DNA of 64,000 nt from Sclerotinia nivalis (lineage: Eukaryota; Ascomycota; Leotiomycetes; Helotiales; Sclerotiniaceae): assembly GCA_029531795.1 (NCBI GenBank), contig JAPEIS010000008.1:124001-188000 (forward strand), read 5' to 3'. Below the pieces are notes generated by a model. The model saw nothing but the letters and a program-made list of their open reading frames with translations, did not search any database and was not told the DNA's origin. Shown here one piece after another: positions 34,642 to 45,858 of the stretch. Both the position numbers and the translations under genes were made by a program. Position 1 is the stretch's first letter. Each line of letters begins with the position of its first letter.

Positions 34642-36458
34642 TATCACTCATTCACGATCTTTTCTTATCTCAAAAATACCATTGGAATATATTGGGATGT
34701 CATGTCATTCATCCCCGGAGTTGGACTTTAATTTATGTATATCTGATGAATAACGAAATGGTACATACGGAGTAATTGGTTGGTTCGCTGCAGAGTGATG
34801 TTTCCTCTGATCGATGAAGTTGCAGGAATTATAGTAAAGCAACAATGTATTGTTTTTTCGATATCCATACTCTCGATATATGTTTTCTTCGTTTTTCTCA
34901 TTTTTCTCATTTCTCATCATTCTCTCTTTTTGTGAAAAATATTAATAGCATTGTTTACGCTGCAAGGCAAATCGTATTTGCTCTCCTACATTACATCCCT
35001 GTAGATTAGGTTGGAGTCCCCCAAAACGCATCATATTCTGCAAGCTAAACAAGGTCTGACTCATTAATCATCTAAGTATTGAAGTATCGCTGGTATTTGG
35101 ATTTTTCTTGTATTACATATATATATCTATCATCGTTGCATTGATTCTGCACCACACCAGTGGTCTATTATCATTGGACTTGTTTATTTTTGTCGTTTTT
35201 GCTGAGGGAGGACGTATCATTCTTCGCTTAACTTATTGATCTTTCTCTTTCTAAGATCCCCAATTGAGAGTTATCTATCCGCGTATTCGAACATCTATTG
35301 TCATGGATTGAATACAATAAATGTTTAAAGTCTGAACATATTCCTGTGCAACCGTATACATCACAGAGTCATCTAATGTCTCAACGCTTCTCGAACAATG
35401 TGGAAGTCTCACATACAAGCACATGACTGCCGCGGTCAAGAATCAAATCTCGGATTGATGATATAGGGAGATAAAGGATGTTGAGGTTTTGGAAAAGGAA
35501 TTGGTGAGTGTAGCGGTAGATGAGGTGGAGAGAGGTGTAGAGGAGGCGGGATGGAGGTTGAGATTAGTTTGTTTGGTGAGGGGAGCGGGAAGGGTCGGAT
35601 GGAGTACGCAGAGCAAAGAGAGATTGGCGGCGTATAGTGGGATGGGTGAAATGGAGTGGTACCGCAATGCAGTGTGAGCTTTGGGGAGTCGGCTTGGAGT
35701 ATTGGGGTTCCTGGCGAGGGAGAGTGGGAGGAGGGTTCATTCGTGAGGGTGAGGAGGAGGAATATGAGGGTAAGGGTAAGGGTGAGGATGAGTTGTGGTG
35801 AGTGTGATGCTGCTCCCTAATGGGTTCCTGGCAGCTTTATCCGCCGTTTTGCCTCTTCAATATCTTGCGTCACAAAGTGAAAGCCATAAAAGCATCCATA
35901 AATCGTATATGTTTTATCATTTAAGAGTCTTTGTAGCTAAAGACAGTGAAATGGCAGTCATGTGATATTGTACCCTCGAAACGTTCTGTGGGATAATGGA
36001 CGTTTTACTTCAGAAACTGGGACACCATGTCACTGGCAAGGTAAACTGTCACAAGTCGTGGACATATAAGAATCTTGAGTAGATCTCATCTTGAGGTTCC
36101 AATATGGTATAATAAAGGAAATATTGATCATAGAGAAATTACAAGTTAAGACACCATGAAAAGGTTATCTATGTGTCACTCTAAAAGGTCAATGTTTCTC
36201 TGTGATTATATGAACACTTAACTAATTCATTCTAAGATTAAATCATACATATGAAATACATTACCTGCTGCCCGAAAGTCCTGGTTTTGAACTCTATTAT
36301 CGCTTTTCCCAGGGTATAATTTTTTTTCAAACTCCAATATCCCTCATAAATTCATGCTATGAGATAACCATTCAATCCACGCCTCTAACTCCAAAACTGT
36401 ATCCATCCCAACCGCTCTCACCAACCTATCCACGATCCATCTCAAACCTCCTCAAAAA
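34642..36458. other. Intergenic region
   Basis: About 1.8 kb with no supported gene. A G-rich strip at about 35480-35790 gives open frames on both strands, none of them convincing. Confidence 0.5.
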
Positions 36459-37127
36459 CTACCTCCAAAACTCTCCCGGCGAACGCCCTTCCCCTTCCAT
36501 CTCCCTGGCCTGCATCCTCGCTATCTCCACCTCATCCAACGGCACACGATTCTCCGCCCATTCATTCCCTGCCTCCATCTGATAATCAACCAATAACCAT
36601 AATTCATCGTCAGAATCAACGCTATTATGGCCATTATCTTCATTCCGGTCAGTGGGTGCATTTGAATGAGTCACCCACGGGCAATTTCCTCCCGGTATCC
36701 AGCCATGGTTATCAACCCCTTCTAAATCCTCATTTTGATTTTGCTGCCAAGGACAATGGGGATGAGGATTATCGGAATATGGTTCTTCGGAGAAGGAGGA
36801 GGAAGAAATCGGCGAATCGTCAATTGAATCGAGATATCGAATCATAATTCTCCTCTCCAATAATCGTTCCAATTCTCCGAATCCGCCATATTGACGTGCT
36901 CGCGTGATTTTATTGCGTTTTTTGTAGAGAGATGTGAAAACGCAGAACAGGAGGAGGAAAGACAGGGCGAGGATGGTGATGGTGGGGTAGAGGATTGAAG
37001 TTAGCGTAGAGGAGGAGGGGAGAGTGTCGGTGGCGATAAGAGAGGGGGTCGGAAAGGTGGTGGCGGTGGATGCGGAGGGGAGAGTGGTGTTGGTTTCGAG
37101 GACATTGGCTATTATCCTGGTGACCAT
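36459..37127 (-). CDS. Small single-pass membrane protein, Ser/Thr-rich N-terminus
   Basis: ATG at 37127, 222 codons, single exon. About 40 Ser/Thr/Pro-rich residues (with NTT, a possible glycosylation site) precede one hydrophobic span (YPTITILALSFLLLFCVF). A basic stop-transfer (KKRNKITRAR) and a polar cytosolic tail follow, rich in Asp, Asn and Ser with clustered Trp. The N-terminus begins MVTRIIANVLETN, loosely like the MP-x-x-x-NIT starts of the proteins at 40863 and 42407. No family recognised. Orientation in the membrane follows the positive-inside rule and is inferred. Confidence 0.6.
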   Translation of the reverse strand: MVTRIIANVLETNTTLPSASTATTFPTPSLIATDTLPSSSTLTSILYPTITILALSFLLLFCVFTSLYKKRNKITRARQYGGFGELERLLERRIMIRYLDSIDDSPISSSSFSEEPYSDNPHPHCPWQQNQNEDLEGVDNHGWIPGGNCPWVTHSNAPTDRNEDNGHNSVDSDDELWLLVDYQMEAGNEWAENRVPLDEVEIARMQAREMEGEGRSPGEFWR

Positions 37128-39755
37128 TTTTGCGATGGTTTGATTGTGAGGTATGGGTATTAGGTGATGATGTGAAAGGTGTTAATATTGTAGTAATGCG
37201 GTGATATATGGTGATACAATGAAAATATTCTGAAATATGATGACTTTCTGGTGCTTCGGTGTCGTCTTTAGGTGTCTCGATGATATGTTTGAGGAAATGT
37301 TTATTTTTTATGATGAGACGTCTGATGAAATGTTTTTGAATAAGAAGATATTTCAGATATATGTCATTCCATTATTTCAAAATTGTTTTCTAACCGTTTC
37401 TATGTGCGAGGAGAAAATTAGCTACTCGCCTAGCACCCCTTAGACATTCGTCGCGGGGTTTTAAACTTTACGCTAAAACGATTTTACTAGTGTATAGTTA
37501 GCTACGGCATTTGAACTCGTTATCAGTATATCCTTGATTTCAGTAAACGGCATTCGAGATTATTAGATGACTTTTGGCAGTCTAAGGCTTTAGTGCATGA
37601 CGGCTTGCGCGGGGAAATTCGCTTAGTACCCCTTTAGTCTCGAACTGGTGGTTCATGGATCCCCGCTAGTTTAAATTATATCACGTGTTTTCTCTCCGGC
37701 GGTTTGGGTTGATATCTGCATTTTGTTTTGGGATATGTGTTCTTTTGAAACTGTGGTCTAGATCGCCTTGCCGCTGTATGGTCGGAAGTCTTCAGTGTTC
37801 GGCACATAGTGGATTTTCACATTTGGCTGAAAATTTGGTTACTGTTTCAATAGCTTAGATGTGGTTAATTAATATTTCAAATGAAATTGCTGTACTAAAA
37901 TTTTACGCACTCAATGGAGTTAGTAAACAGAAAATGTATCCCAAAACTTTGCCTTCCATTGTGAGACCAGAGTTCAGATCATCAAAAGCCTGGGATAAGG
38001 TTTTGAGAAAACATTTTTGCTTATATATTTCTATGTTGAAATGGATGGTTCCAATAGTGCGAGAGAGCAGGGGGAGCTAGTCCCAATTAGTACTAGTAGA
38101 GCTCTGATATATCAGAGCTCTTCATTCTATAGAACCTTTCCTTTTTAGTTAATCTTATACAATTTGTATGCCCTCATATTCTAGCTCTTATGCTTCCCGT
38201 CATTCCTGTGAAGAGTCATTCTTTAAACATTCTATAATATTTTGATACATTAAAGCGAAAAACTAATGAATCATTCGGCCCTTATCAATACTCATATCAG
38301 TGCTTGTAAAACGAACTCAAAACCCAACCCCCGATCTCTTATCGCTGAAAATATTACCACGCCTTACCCAGCTACATACCGGAACATGACAAAATTATAC
38401 CCATAGATAGTTACTCAACTTTTAGGGAGCTGAGAACTTTTTGTGCTCGTTGGCCTCAAATAAACGATTATCGATTCCTGAGACGCGAAAATTTATTGAA
38501 TCGTTCATAACCAAAAGGACAGCTTGATCGGTTTCAGTGGATCTACTTCCGGAGAGTCGTAGATAACTCTGATCTTTCAATCGGCTTCTTCTGGTATTTC
38601 AGAGCACCAATTAACCATCCGAAAGCAACAGACGATAAAGCACAAGATTTCACCCAGGTCGAGGATCTTGTGATTATCCAAGCAAAGTTTGGACCTTCCA
38701 TAGAGTGTCAAGATGTGAATGTTGTTAAGTATTGTGACCTCAGGAGTCCTGATAACCACCAATGTTCAAATCATAGCCAACCGCCGTGACAGTCATAGGT
38801 TCCTCAAAATCAAAGCCCTGAATGCATCATCATTTCTTTAAACTCGTTCAAGGTCTCCTGTGCTCCCATACGCAGAGTTTGTAGCTTCCTAAGTGTCCTG
38901 CTCAAGAAATAAGTCTCCAATTTTCGCTCTACAATGGCCTGAGCAGTCGACGGCTTCAGTCCAGCGTTTACTTTTGCCCGAACGACTCGTTTGATAATTA
39001 TATCATCCACTTCTTCTTCCCTAGCATAGGGGCCTTCATAGTTCAATATACCATCCATTATCTCGTAATTTCTTCCATCTAAAGACTCGTCCCTATATTT
39101 CGGATGGCTTAGGGTTTTCAAAATTATATTGAGGGACCAGAAGTGACTGAGAAGGATAGAGAACAACGCTATGGGATGGTTTCTGCTATTTAGTGGTGGC
39201 TCCTTTTAATTGTGTTCATAGCACGGTATAAGCGAGAGACTAGCCACAGCAATTTATGAAGCTATGATGTTATGAAATTAATATAACTTGCACACTTTGA
39301 CATTAATATCCTGTTTATATTATACATGCAAGTCTACTTACTATGTTTTTGAAATAGAAAAATTACAAGAAAATTTCCCCAGAGAGCAAAAGGTTAGAGA
39401 TACACTGTCACAAAGCCGGTGTGCGGATTTCTTGTTGAAAAGAATTCGCCGCGTGTCTCCATCTAGTACTCCTAGTACTCGGTAATTGCTATGGTATGAA
39501 GTCAGAACTGTTTGGTATATTCAAAGTGTCAAGTAGCGATGACCGGACCAATTATTTTATATGACTATTTGACTCTAACTTCAGGACTATACCAGCCAAA
39601 GAATAGTGTTTCTGGGCCATAATTTATTCTTATATAAAAAGAAAATAGTTATAGATTTGTTTTCTTTTCCATTTCCTCTCCGTTTTTTTTTCACCATCAC
39701 AACGCAACAGCCAAATCTCAGAGTCACGACAGCATCCACGATCACAACAACAATC
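37128..39755. other. Intergenic region
   Basis: Largely non-coding. It contains a 24-bp perfect palindrome at 38098-38121, two similar blocks (around 37420-37460 and 37610-37660, both with CGC-TAG-ACCCCTT-like words) and the weak minus-strand ORF listed below. Confidence 0.45.
38810..39058 (-). CDS. Weak candidate small ORF, unrecognised
   Basis: The frame is open further upstream without an ATG; the first ATG is at 39058 and gives 82 codons. The peptide is charged and helical (EEEVDDIIIKRVVRAKVNAG, then ERKLETYFLSRTLRKLQ) and looks more protein-like than most chance frames. It could be a last exon or a gene remnant. No splice acceptor was found with confidence. Confidence 0.25.
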   Translation of the reverse strand: MDGILNYEGPYAREEEVDDIIIKRVVRAKVNAGLKPSTAQAIVERKLETYFLSRTLRKLQTLRMGAQETLNEFKEMMMHSGL

Positions 39756-40268
39756 ATGCCTTCTCTTCCCATCCACTTACCCAGCCCTCATGCTGCAGCA
39801 GGCCTCCTCATTCGAGCTATAAATGAAACTCAATCAATCTCGAACACCACTATACCAAAGAATTGCACAGCTCCAAAAGATAGCCCGGAATACACATCTG
39901 GTCAATGCGGAAAATCAATATCCAAACTTTTAGCCCCTTACATGAATTATATCGACTTTGGGATTTTCCTCGTCGCCTTCGGGCTCTGCGTCATTTTTGC
40001 AAGTTGCCTCCTCAAGTGGCTCGATAGACGAGATCGGGATAGACCACTCACATATCCAATATTTTTGGTTGCGCCCCCAAGGTACACGGAAAGCGTAGAT
40101 ACGCTACCGCCTTACAGCTCTGTGGAGGAGTCGGTCGAGCTTACTAGGCCCCCGCCTACTTATACACCAGGAGCGGCGATTTTGAGGGGTTATGATGATA
40201 CTGGGGAAACGATGGAAGCTCTAAATGTTCAAGGACAAACAACCACAAAGTCCTCCTCGACCACATAG
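39756..40268 (+). CDS. Small single-pass membrane protein with three PY motifs
   Basis: ATG at 39756 (MPSLPIHLPS), 170 codons, single exon. Residues 1-65 are a polar outer part with NET and NTT glycosylation sequons and two Cys. One membrane span follows at about residues 67-88 (FGIFLVAFGLCVIFASCLL), then a basic stop-transfer (KWLDRRDRDR) and a cytosolic tail. The tail carries PPRY, LPPY and PPTY within about 35 residues. PPxY/LPxY motifs bind WW domains of Nedd4/Rsp5 ubiquitin ligases, and many yeast Rsp5 adaptors are small membrane proteins of this shape. The adaptor role is inferred. No named family was recognised. Confidence 0.65.
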   Translation: MPSLPIHLPSPHAAAGLLIRAINETQSISNTTIPKNCTAPKDSPEYTSGQCGKSISKLLAPYMNYIDFGIFLVAFGLCVIFASCLLKWLDRRDRDRPLTYPIFLVAPPRYTESVDTLPPYSSVEESVELTRPPPTYTPGAAILRGYDDTGETMEALNVQGQTTTKSSSTT

Positions 40269-40862
40269 TCAAGAATATCATCTTCGGCTACATCTACACG
40301 TTCTTGCTGATTAGATGTCTATATTCTGATGGCGAAGTTTAAATTGTCTAGCATATTGTATATCCCTAGAATCTCTAATTATATCTCAAACATTGACCTT
40401 TTCTGAAACATTGACCTCATTTGTGCTACCATGCCCAATTCGTCCATCATTCGCCCATAATATCCAGCTTCATCATAATATGAGGTTCTATGTTAAGATC
40501 CATTGTTTTTCGGCAATTGGAAGCTTGGGAGCTGCGGGATTCATCAGACCATACCATTATCAAGATAGTGTCACCCCCTAGAACGTTTAATTCAAACTTT
40601 ATCATGACACATATTTCATGCATATATCACGCATTAGGCCTAAGGAAAAAAAAAACGGCGTCATCTACTCTAAGTCTAGCACAAGCGAAATCTTTTTTTT
40701 TAAATAAAAATTCTTTCCTTCTCGTTAGCGCGTTAGCGAGACAGTTCGAAATCTTGCATTTTCACAACCTTTTGAAGATTCCAAAGTATTCAGATTTTCG
40801 TATGTATTTTTTCCAGCCAACATTAAAGTATCGTCTAATCATCAATAAAGTCAACGTTTAAA

Positions 40863-41207
40863 ATGCCTCCTATACGCAACATTACGGAAATTGCAGCCAA
40901 TATCATAACCAATGGCAAGAATATCCCACAAGACAACTCCATCGACTTTGACAGCATTATCGAACGATCCCTTGCCATCTTAGGAATGATATTTTCAATT
41001 TTTATCTTTACCGCATGGATATCGTGTCTCGTGCTTTACGTTTATGAAAGCATGAAGCGTTGGAAAAAACATTCTCCGACGCTGAACGAAACGAAAACGA
41101 ATTCGAAACCGCTGAATGTATACATTGTAGCGGGTGACGGGGCAAAGGCATCCCTCGTTGAGAGCAAGAACGGAACGAAGAGCTACGGGACGATGTCACA
41201 GGTGTAG
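40863..41207 (+). CDS. Small single-pass membrane protein, related to the ORF at 42407
   Basis: ATG at 40863, 114 codons. The N-terminal part (MPPIRNITEIAANIITN) has an NIT sequon. It is followed by one membrane span at about residues 40-62 (LGMIFSIFIFTAWISCLVLYV), a basic stretch (KRWKKH) and a short tail ending near YGTMSQV. The start aligns by eye with the protein at 42407 (MP-x-x-x-NIT, a conserved ITN, then P-x-D), so the two are likely paralogues. No catalytic motif. Function unknown. Confidence 0.6.
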   Translation: MPPIRNITEIAANIITNGKNIPQDNSIDFDSIIERSLAILGMIFSIFIFTAWISCLVLYVYESMKRWKKHSPTLNETKTNSKPLNVYIVAGDGAKASLVESKNGTKSYGTMSQV

Positions 41208-42406
41208 GTAGAGGATCCCAATGAGATTCAGGAAAGCAACTTTGCGGCATCAAACAAAGAGATGGTTTCACAGTAGTCTGATACTTACCGGAAGTGGAGG
41301 GCTGGCTTTCCGAGGATGCTTTGATGATGTAGATGGAGGTATTGGTCTTGTCAGTTGATGCCATTTTTTGGGAGAGATTTTTATTTTATTAAAGTTACTG
41401 GAAGAAAATGTTCAAATTGAAAGAATCGGACGCAGATTTGGCGTTTGATTTCATTTAAATCCGGATATATTTAACGGACTCATGTCTGCGGGTCTGCATA
41501 CCTTGAAACTTATATGTCTTCGTGATGGATATTAAATGTCATTACTTAGTACCTTCGATCATCATTATCTGAGATTGAAAATGTAATTGTACAACCATGC
41601 CATCATACCATTTTCCTTCTAGATTAAGTCTCTAAATTCTCAAAAGACTACCACCAATTGGGTTGCCTTCATGCTTTCCTCTCACACAACCAGTCCCGTG
41701 ACCTTCAATTGTACTTTTCATGTCCCACTAATCATATCACCATGTGCCCAATAGTCCGGAAAGGAATATGGATCGAAGGGTCCCATTTCCAAAGAGCTAC
41801 GATATACTTTACTTAATCCAGTATTTTCTAGTGAACCTAGAATCTGAGATTATTTAAACATCCCCAACCACTTCATAAATTTCATTTGGGTTAATTATAT
41901 AAAATGGATTCCAAATTCAAAAACCGTCATGATTAGACTACACCAAAGGATATTATCGTCGATTTCAGTAAGTTTGCCCAAAACAAGCTAGATTTTTAAC
42001 TTCCGGTAAGTACTAAAATTCAGAGATTTCTACTCTTAGAGTGTTTTTAGCATAGTTCTCCACCTGGTCGCAATCCCCGCCTTCACACTTTACTGCAAAT
42101 GCACCTTTAATTATCTGGCACTATCCGTTTGTGGAGAATTAATTTGCTCTAGCTATATTTTTCAACAGTCTTGAACCGAGAATGGAGTAGCTCATGTTCT
42201 ATATATAATAGATGCCTAGTCTTGAAGCTAACCCCAAGCGAAGTGAATCATAATTCCCAATTTATACCTATAAATCTGTCATCTTTGCATGTCCATGTGG
42301 AAACCAGGGAAAAAATTTATATCTAGCGAACACCATAGGTTTCCTCTACCATTCGAAATATAGAAACATCCCCAACCAAGAAAATCAATCCAACAACATA
42401 ATCAAA
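41208..42406. other. Intergenic region
   Basis: No supported gene. On the minus strand at 41364 an ATG starts 25 codons that end at a perfect GTAAGT donor; any further exons would lie antisense to the 40863 gene (see rejected items). Confidence 0.45.
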
Positions 42407-42868
42407 ATGCCTGCACTAGCAAACATCACCCAGATGCCCATGGATCTCATTACCAACATGATTAGCACACCCGAAGATGAATACAAATCCGAAACTTCAC
42501 CATGGATGATGTTCATGTTTGGACTCGGATTTGGGATCGTCCTCTCTATATGCATTTTCCTCATCATAGGAATGCTCATAGCGAGATTCTACCGGAGGTA
42601 AAACATCATGTATGTGAAATTTGGTCGCAGCTTTCCCATTCTGAAAGGAGAGCGACTTTTTGACGAGGAAAATAATGGCACGAGACATGAAGGGACTGTC
42701 GCTGTTAGAGATACAGAATATCAAATTGAGATTATTAGAGATGGAAAGTCGGATATCGATGAGAAGAGGGATACTATGGCATTGATTTCTTTCATGGGGG
42801 CTGCGGATGAAGCTCTAATGTACAACCATGACTCTTCGGAGAATACTTTCGGACAACGGGGAAAATAG
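42407..42868 (+). CDS. Small single-pass membrane protein with an in-frame TAA after the membrane span
   Basis: ATG at 42407. The first 64 codons encode an outer part (MPALANITQMPMDLITN), a membrane span (MFGLGFGIVLSICIFLIIGML) and a basic end (RFYRR), then TAA at 42599-42601. The same frame continues open for 88 more codons to TAG at 42866-42868, encoding an acidic tail like the cytosolic tails of the neighbouring proteins. Three readings: a true 64-residue protein; a gene disabled by one stop; or a transcript that loses the TAA through an unusually short 33-nt intron (GTAAAA...CGCAG), which keeps frame but is shorter than typical fungal introns. Likely a paralogue of the 40863 gene. Confidence 0.5.
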
Positions 42869-43373
42869 ACTGGATCGTGGGGTACATCGTGACAGTTGTA
42901 TAAGCTCTGACTAGTGGTGTTAGTGAAAGCTTCGCATTTTCGGGAAGATGCGGGGATGAAGTGGAGAAATTGGGGCGTTGACCCTCGTTTTTTATGATTT
43001 GTGATGGGTTTGAAAACGGTTGGATTTTGCCGAGTGTGGATTTGTTTGATATCGGGATTATACGAGAGGCCACAGTTAAGTTCAGACCGTGGCTAGTTGT
43101 AGTAATACACGCAGAGTAGAAAGGGGTGAGATAAACACAAATGGAAGGGAGAAATTCGCTGATTTGTGAATTAATTTGTCAATGAGATGATCACAATATA
43201 TAATCACAAAGTATAATATAGAAACATCTTTCTCAAACTATATTGTCATTCACACCTTACAATTAACCCAATACCTGAATATATTTTATGAGATTCGAGT
43301 AACCAGCATCGAGCAACCCCCTTTAACCCACTCCAACTCCGAATGAGATCAGAACCCCATTCCGCACCCCGCA
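42869..43373. other. Intergenic region
   Basis: AT-rich, with no feature recognised. It separates the membrane-protein cluster from the convergent transporter gene. Confidence 0.5.
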
Positions 43374-45029
43374 CTAAATCCGCTCCACTGTTTCCACACC
43401 TCCATTACCAGCCTCAAGCTCCTTAGCTGGTGCAGGCGCACCGGGACTTTCCGTTTGCTTCAACGCGAATTCCTTTTCATTAACAGGGTCGATACCCACA
43501 GCAGTCAATCTTCTTTCATCCATTCTGTCCTTAGCAATAAAGTTCACATATACGGGATAAATGTATGCCAACACAAATGCCATCATGGGGATTAACATGG
43601 CCATATGGAATGGTTTCTTGCTTCCAGAATTCGTTAAATGGGTGGCTACAGCACCCGTCATGGGGGGAAATACTGCTCCTCCGGAAATGGCAGCCACTAA
43701 GAGTGATCCTCCGAGCTTGGTATGGCGACCGAGACCACGGAGGCCGAGGGTGAAGGTTGTAGCGAAACAGGCTGATTCGAAACAGAGGACTAGAACTAGA
43801 CAGGCGATGCTGCCGTTGCCGTGAGATTGAGAGGCAGAGAGAACGAAGAGCCAGGATAGGAAGAGGTAGACTGCTAGGATGTAGCGAGGTTTAAAGGCTT
43901 TGAAAGTCATGAGACCACCGGCCACGAAGCGGTTGAAAGCATAGAGCCCTTGTGCTGCGGCGAATATGTCGGCTAGCGATGGTTAGTGGAATACTTAGTC
44001 AATATTAAGAAGACATACAGCTGGTAGGCGCATCTTTGCCTGCTTCCACGCAGAAGTTCACAAAGTAATTTGCAACCGAAACTTTTTTGCATTAGTATTA
44101 CATTCATCGGTTAAGAGCAATTCATAATTTTTACCTTGTGCACCAATATAACAGAACATACTCCAAACAGCAAAGAAGAGATTGAATTGTCTTTTGAATG
44201 GTCCAGGGTCATAATCGGCAATTTCCAATTCTTGGGTGCTCATATCAGCATCCGTAATTTCTGGCATTGGTGCCAAATAAAACAAGATAATCAATAGACC
44301 GACAAAACCAGCAACACCGAGATATGTCCATTGAACGTTCTTGAGTCCTTGATCATTGTTGACTGTCTTAGCGAAAAACACACGAGAGGCTAAAAGAGGA
44401 GCGACGAAAGAACCGACAGCTTGGACAGCTTGTGCGAGATTGAGTCGAATCTCCGAATATCTTGGAGGACCGCAGATGGAGAGGAAAGGATCTGCTGCAG
44501 TTTCGAGAGTTGACAATCCGGCTCCGACAACGAACATGCTACCGCAATATCCGCCGAATGAATGTTTCACTCCGCTTGGCCACATTAAAAGACAACCAAC
44601 AGCAAGGACACAAAGTCCAGTCATGAAAGTGACTCTGAATCCCCATCTCCGAAGTACCCAGCCACTTATTGTTGTTGGGCAGATCGCATAAGCACCAAAG
44701 TAGGCGGCTGATAGGCCGGAGGCTTTTGAAGCGGTGATGTTGAGGGAAGTTTGGAAATGAGGATTCAAAACATCTAGAAGTCCGTAGGCAAATCCCCTAT
44801 AATTGTTAGTCAAAAGTTTTATCATTTATTAAGAATTTATTTGTGTTACCAGAGGAAAAAAAGAATTGTGACTGTATGGAACGACGAATTAGTTTCAGCA
44901 AATACGATGGTGCCTGACTGACTACAACTCACCTAGAAAATTCGGTATAAGTGATTGTCGCAATGTCAAATGTACTGCAGATGTAACCACATCATCAGCA
45001 ACGGTAATTTTCCTCTTCCACAAACCCAT
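43374..45029 (-). CDS. MFS sugar transporter of the L-fucose permease (FucP) type
   Basis: Five exons deduced by hand: 45029-44933, 44871-44850 (22 nt), 44796-44135, 44081-44019 and 43972-43374; every junction keeps frame and has GT/AG, giving 480 residues. The first membrane helix is assembled across three exons (LVTILFFLWGFAYGLLDVLN), a hallmark of FucP-type sugar:H+ symporters. The loop 2-3 motif (GWVLRRWGFR) and about 12 hydrophobic helices follow, with a central cytosolic loop near EITDADMSTQELE. The C-terminal tail is polar and ends VERI. Fungal members are plasma-membrane transporters of fucose, glucose or related sugars; the substrate cannot be read from sequence. The 480-residue length fits the family. 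Confidence 0.88.
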
Positions 45030-45497
45030 ATTGATCCGGTTTCTTTATTATGTCCGCACTTTGCAATACGTGTATCCTTTGTATTAGACTACAGTTTGAA
45101 TATTTGTACGATATGCAAGCCCGACACCATAAGAAAAGAAGGCGTAGAATATTATTGATTTGTATAGCAAGAGGATGATTCTTAAAGGTTATAATACGAT
45201 GTGATCAAAAAACAAAATATCTCGGCCTAAAGTCATACGAAGCCTAGCATTCCTCTTCAAGGCGGGGGATGCGTGCATAAGAGATCATCCCATCATAAGA
45301 TGACCATATTCACTGAGATTACACAGCAGCAAGGAAGATAGCTCGTTGGATAATATACCGAAGAGTGAATCAAATAAAAAGTCGGGGTAGCTTCGCCGCT
45401 TCCTCTTTCCTGGGGTAAATGCGGGGTAAATGTAAGCTTGCATTTGCATGATTATCATTTGTCCAATGTGATATGTATTTGGAAGTTTTGAAGATTT

Positions 45498-45767
45498 TCA
45501 TTCGTTACACTTCCTTGACAGGCCTTTAGCACCAAGAATTACCACCAATGAAATATATTGGTCATGCAGTGGCACTTGCCAGAAGAGTGTGTATTGAATG
45601 GATAAAATGGATGAACTCATCCTTGCCTTTGGCCATAGAGCTGCCTTGTACAAGCAACTAACAATTGGCATGAGAATAATCACCAACTGTGGCGATTGGG
45701 GGGGAGGGGGTGCATCTGGTAACAGGTCAAACATTTCGAAGAAGAGAGGGTGGTTAGCATCCATCAT
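45498..45767 (-). CDS. Weak candidate small protein
   Basis: ATG-ATG at 45767 opens 89 codons: an acidic/aromatic start, a Pro run, then a hydrophobic middle (LVIILMPIVSCLYKAAL). About 85 bp upstream is a TATAAATA on the same strand. Between them is a GTAAGT...TTCAG pair that could be a 5'-leader intron. No family recognised. Chance remains a fair explanation. Confidence 0.28.
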   Translation of the reverse strand: MMDANHPLFFEMFDLLPDAPPPPQSPQLVIILMPIVSCLYKAALWPKARMSSSILSIQYTLFWQVPLHDQYISLVVILGAKGLSRKCNE

Positions 45768-45850
45768 ATAATTTTGAGTCTGGCTGAAAATAATATTTCC
45801 TTCTCTTTTCTCTTACTTACCCAAGGAAGGCATAGAATTAGACCAACCCC

Positions 45851-45858
45851 TATTTATA
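45851..45858 (-). promoter_or_regulatory. TATA-like box upstream of the 45498-45767 ORF
   Basis: TATAAATA on the minus strand, immediately preceded by a CACGTG E-box. The position suits a core promoter for a minus-strand transcript starting near 45820. Sequence match only. Confidence 0.3.

Noticed and set aside
41008..41364. Minus-strand ATG at 41364 followed by 25 codons and a perfect GTAAGT donor
   Set aside because: Any second exon would lie antisense to the 40863 gene, and the translation there is not protein-like enough. No independent support.
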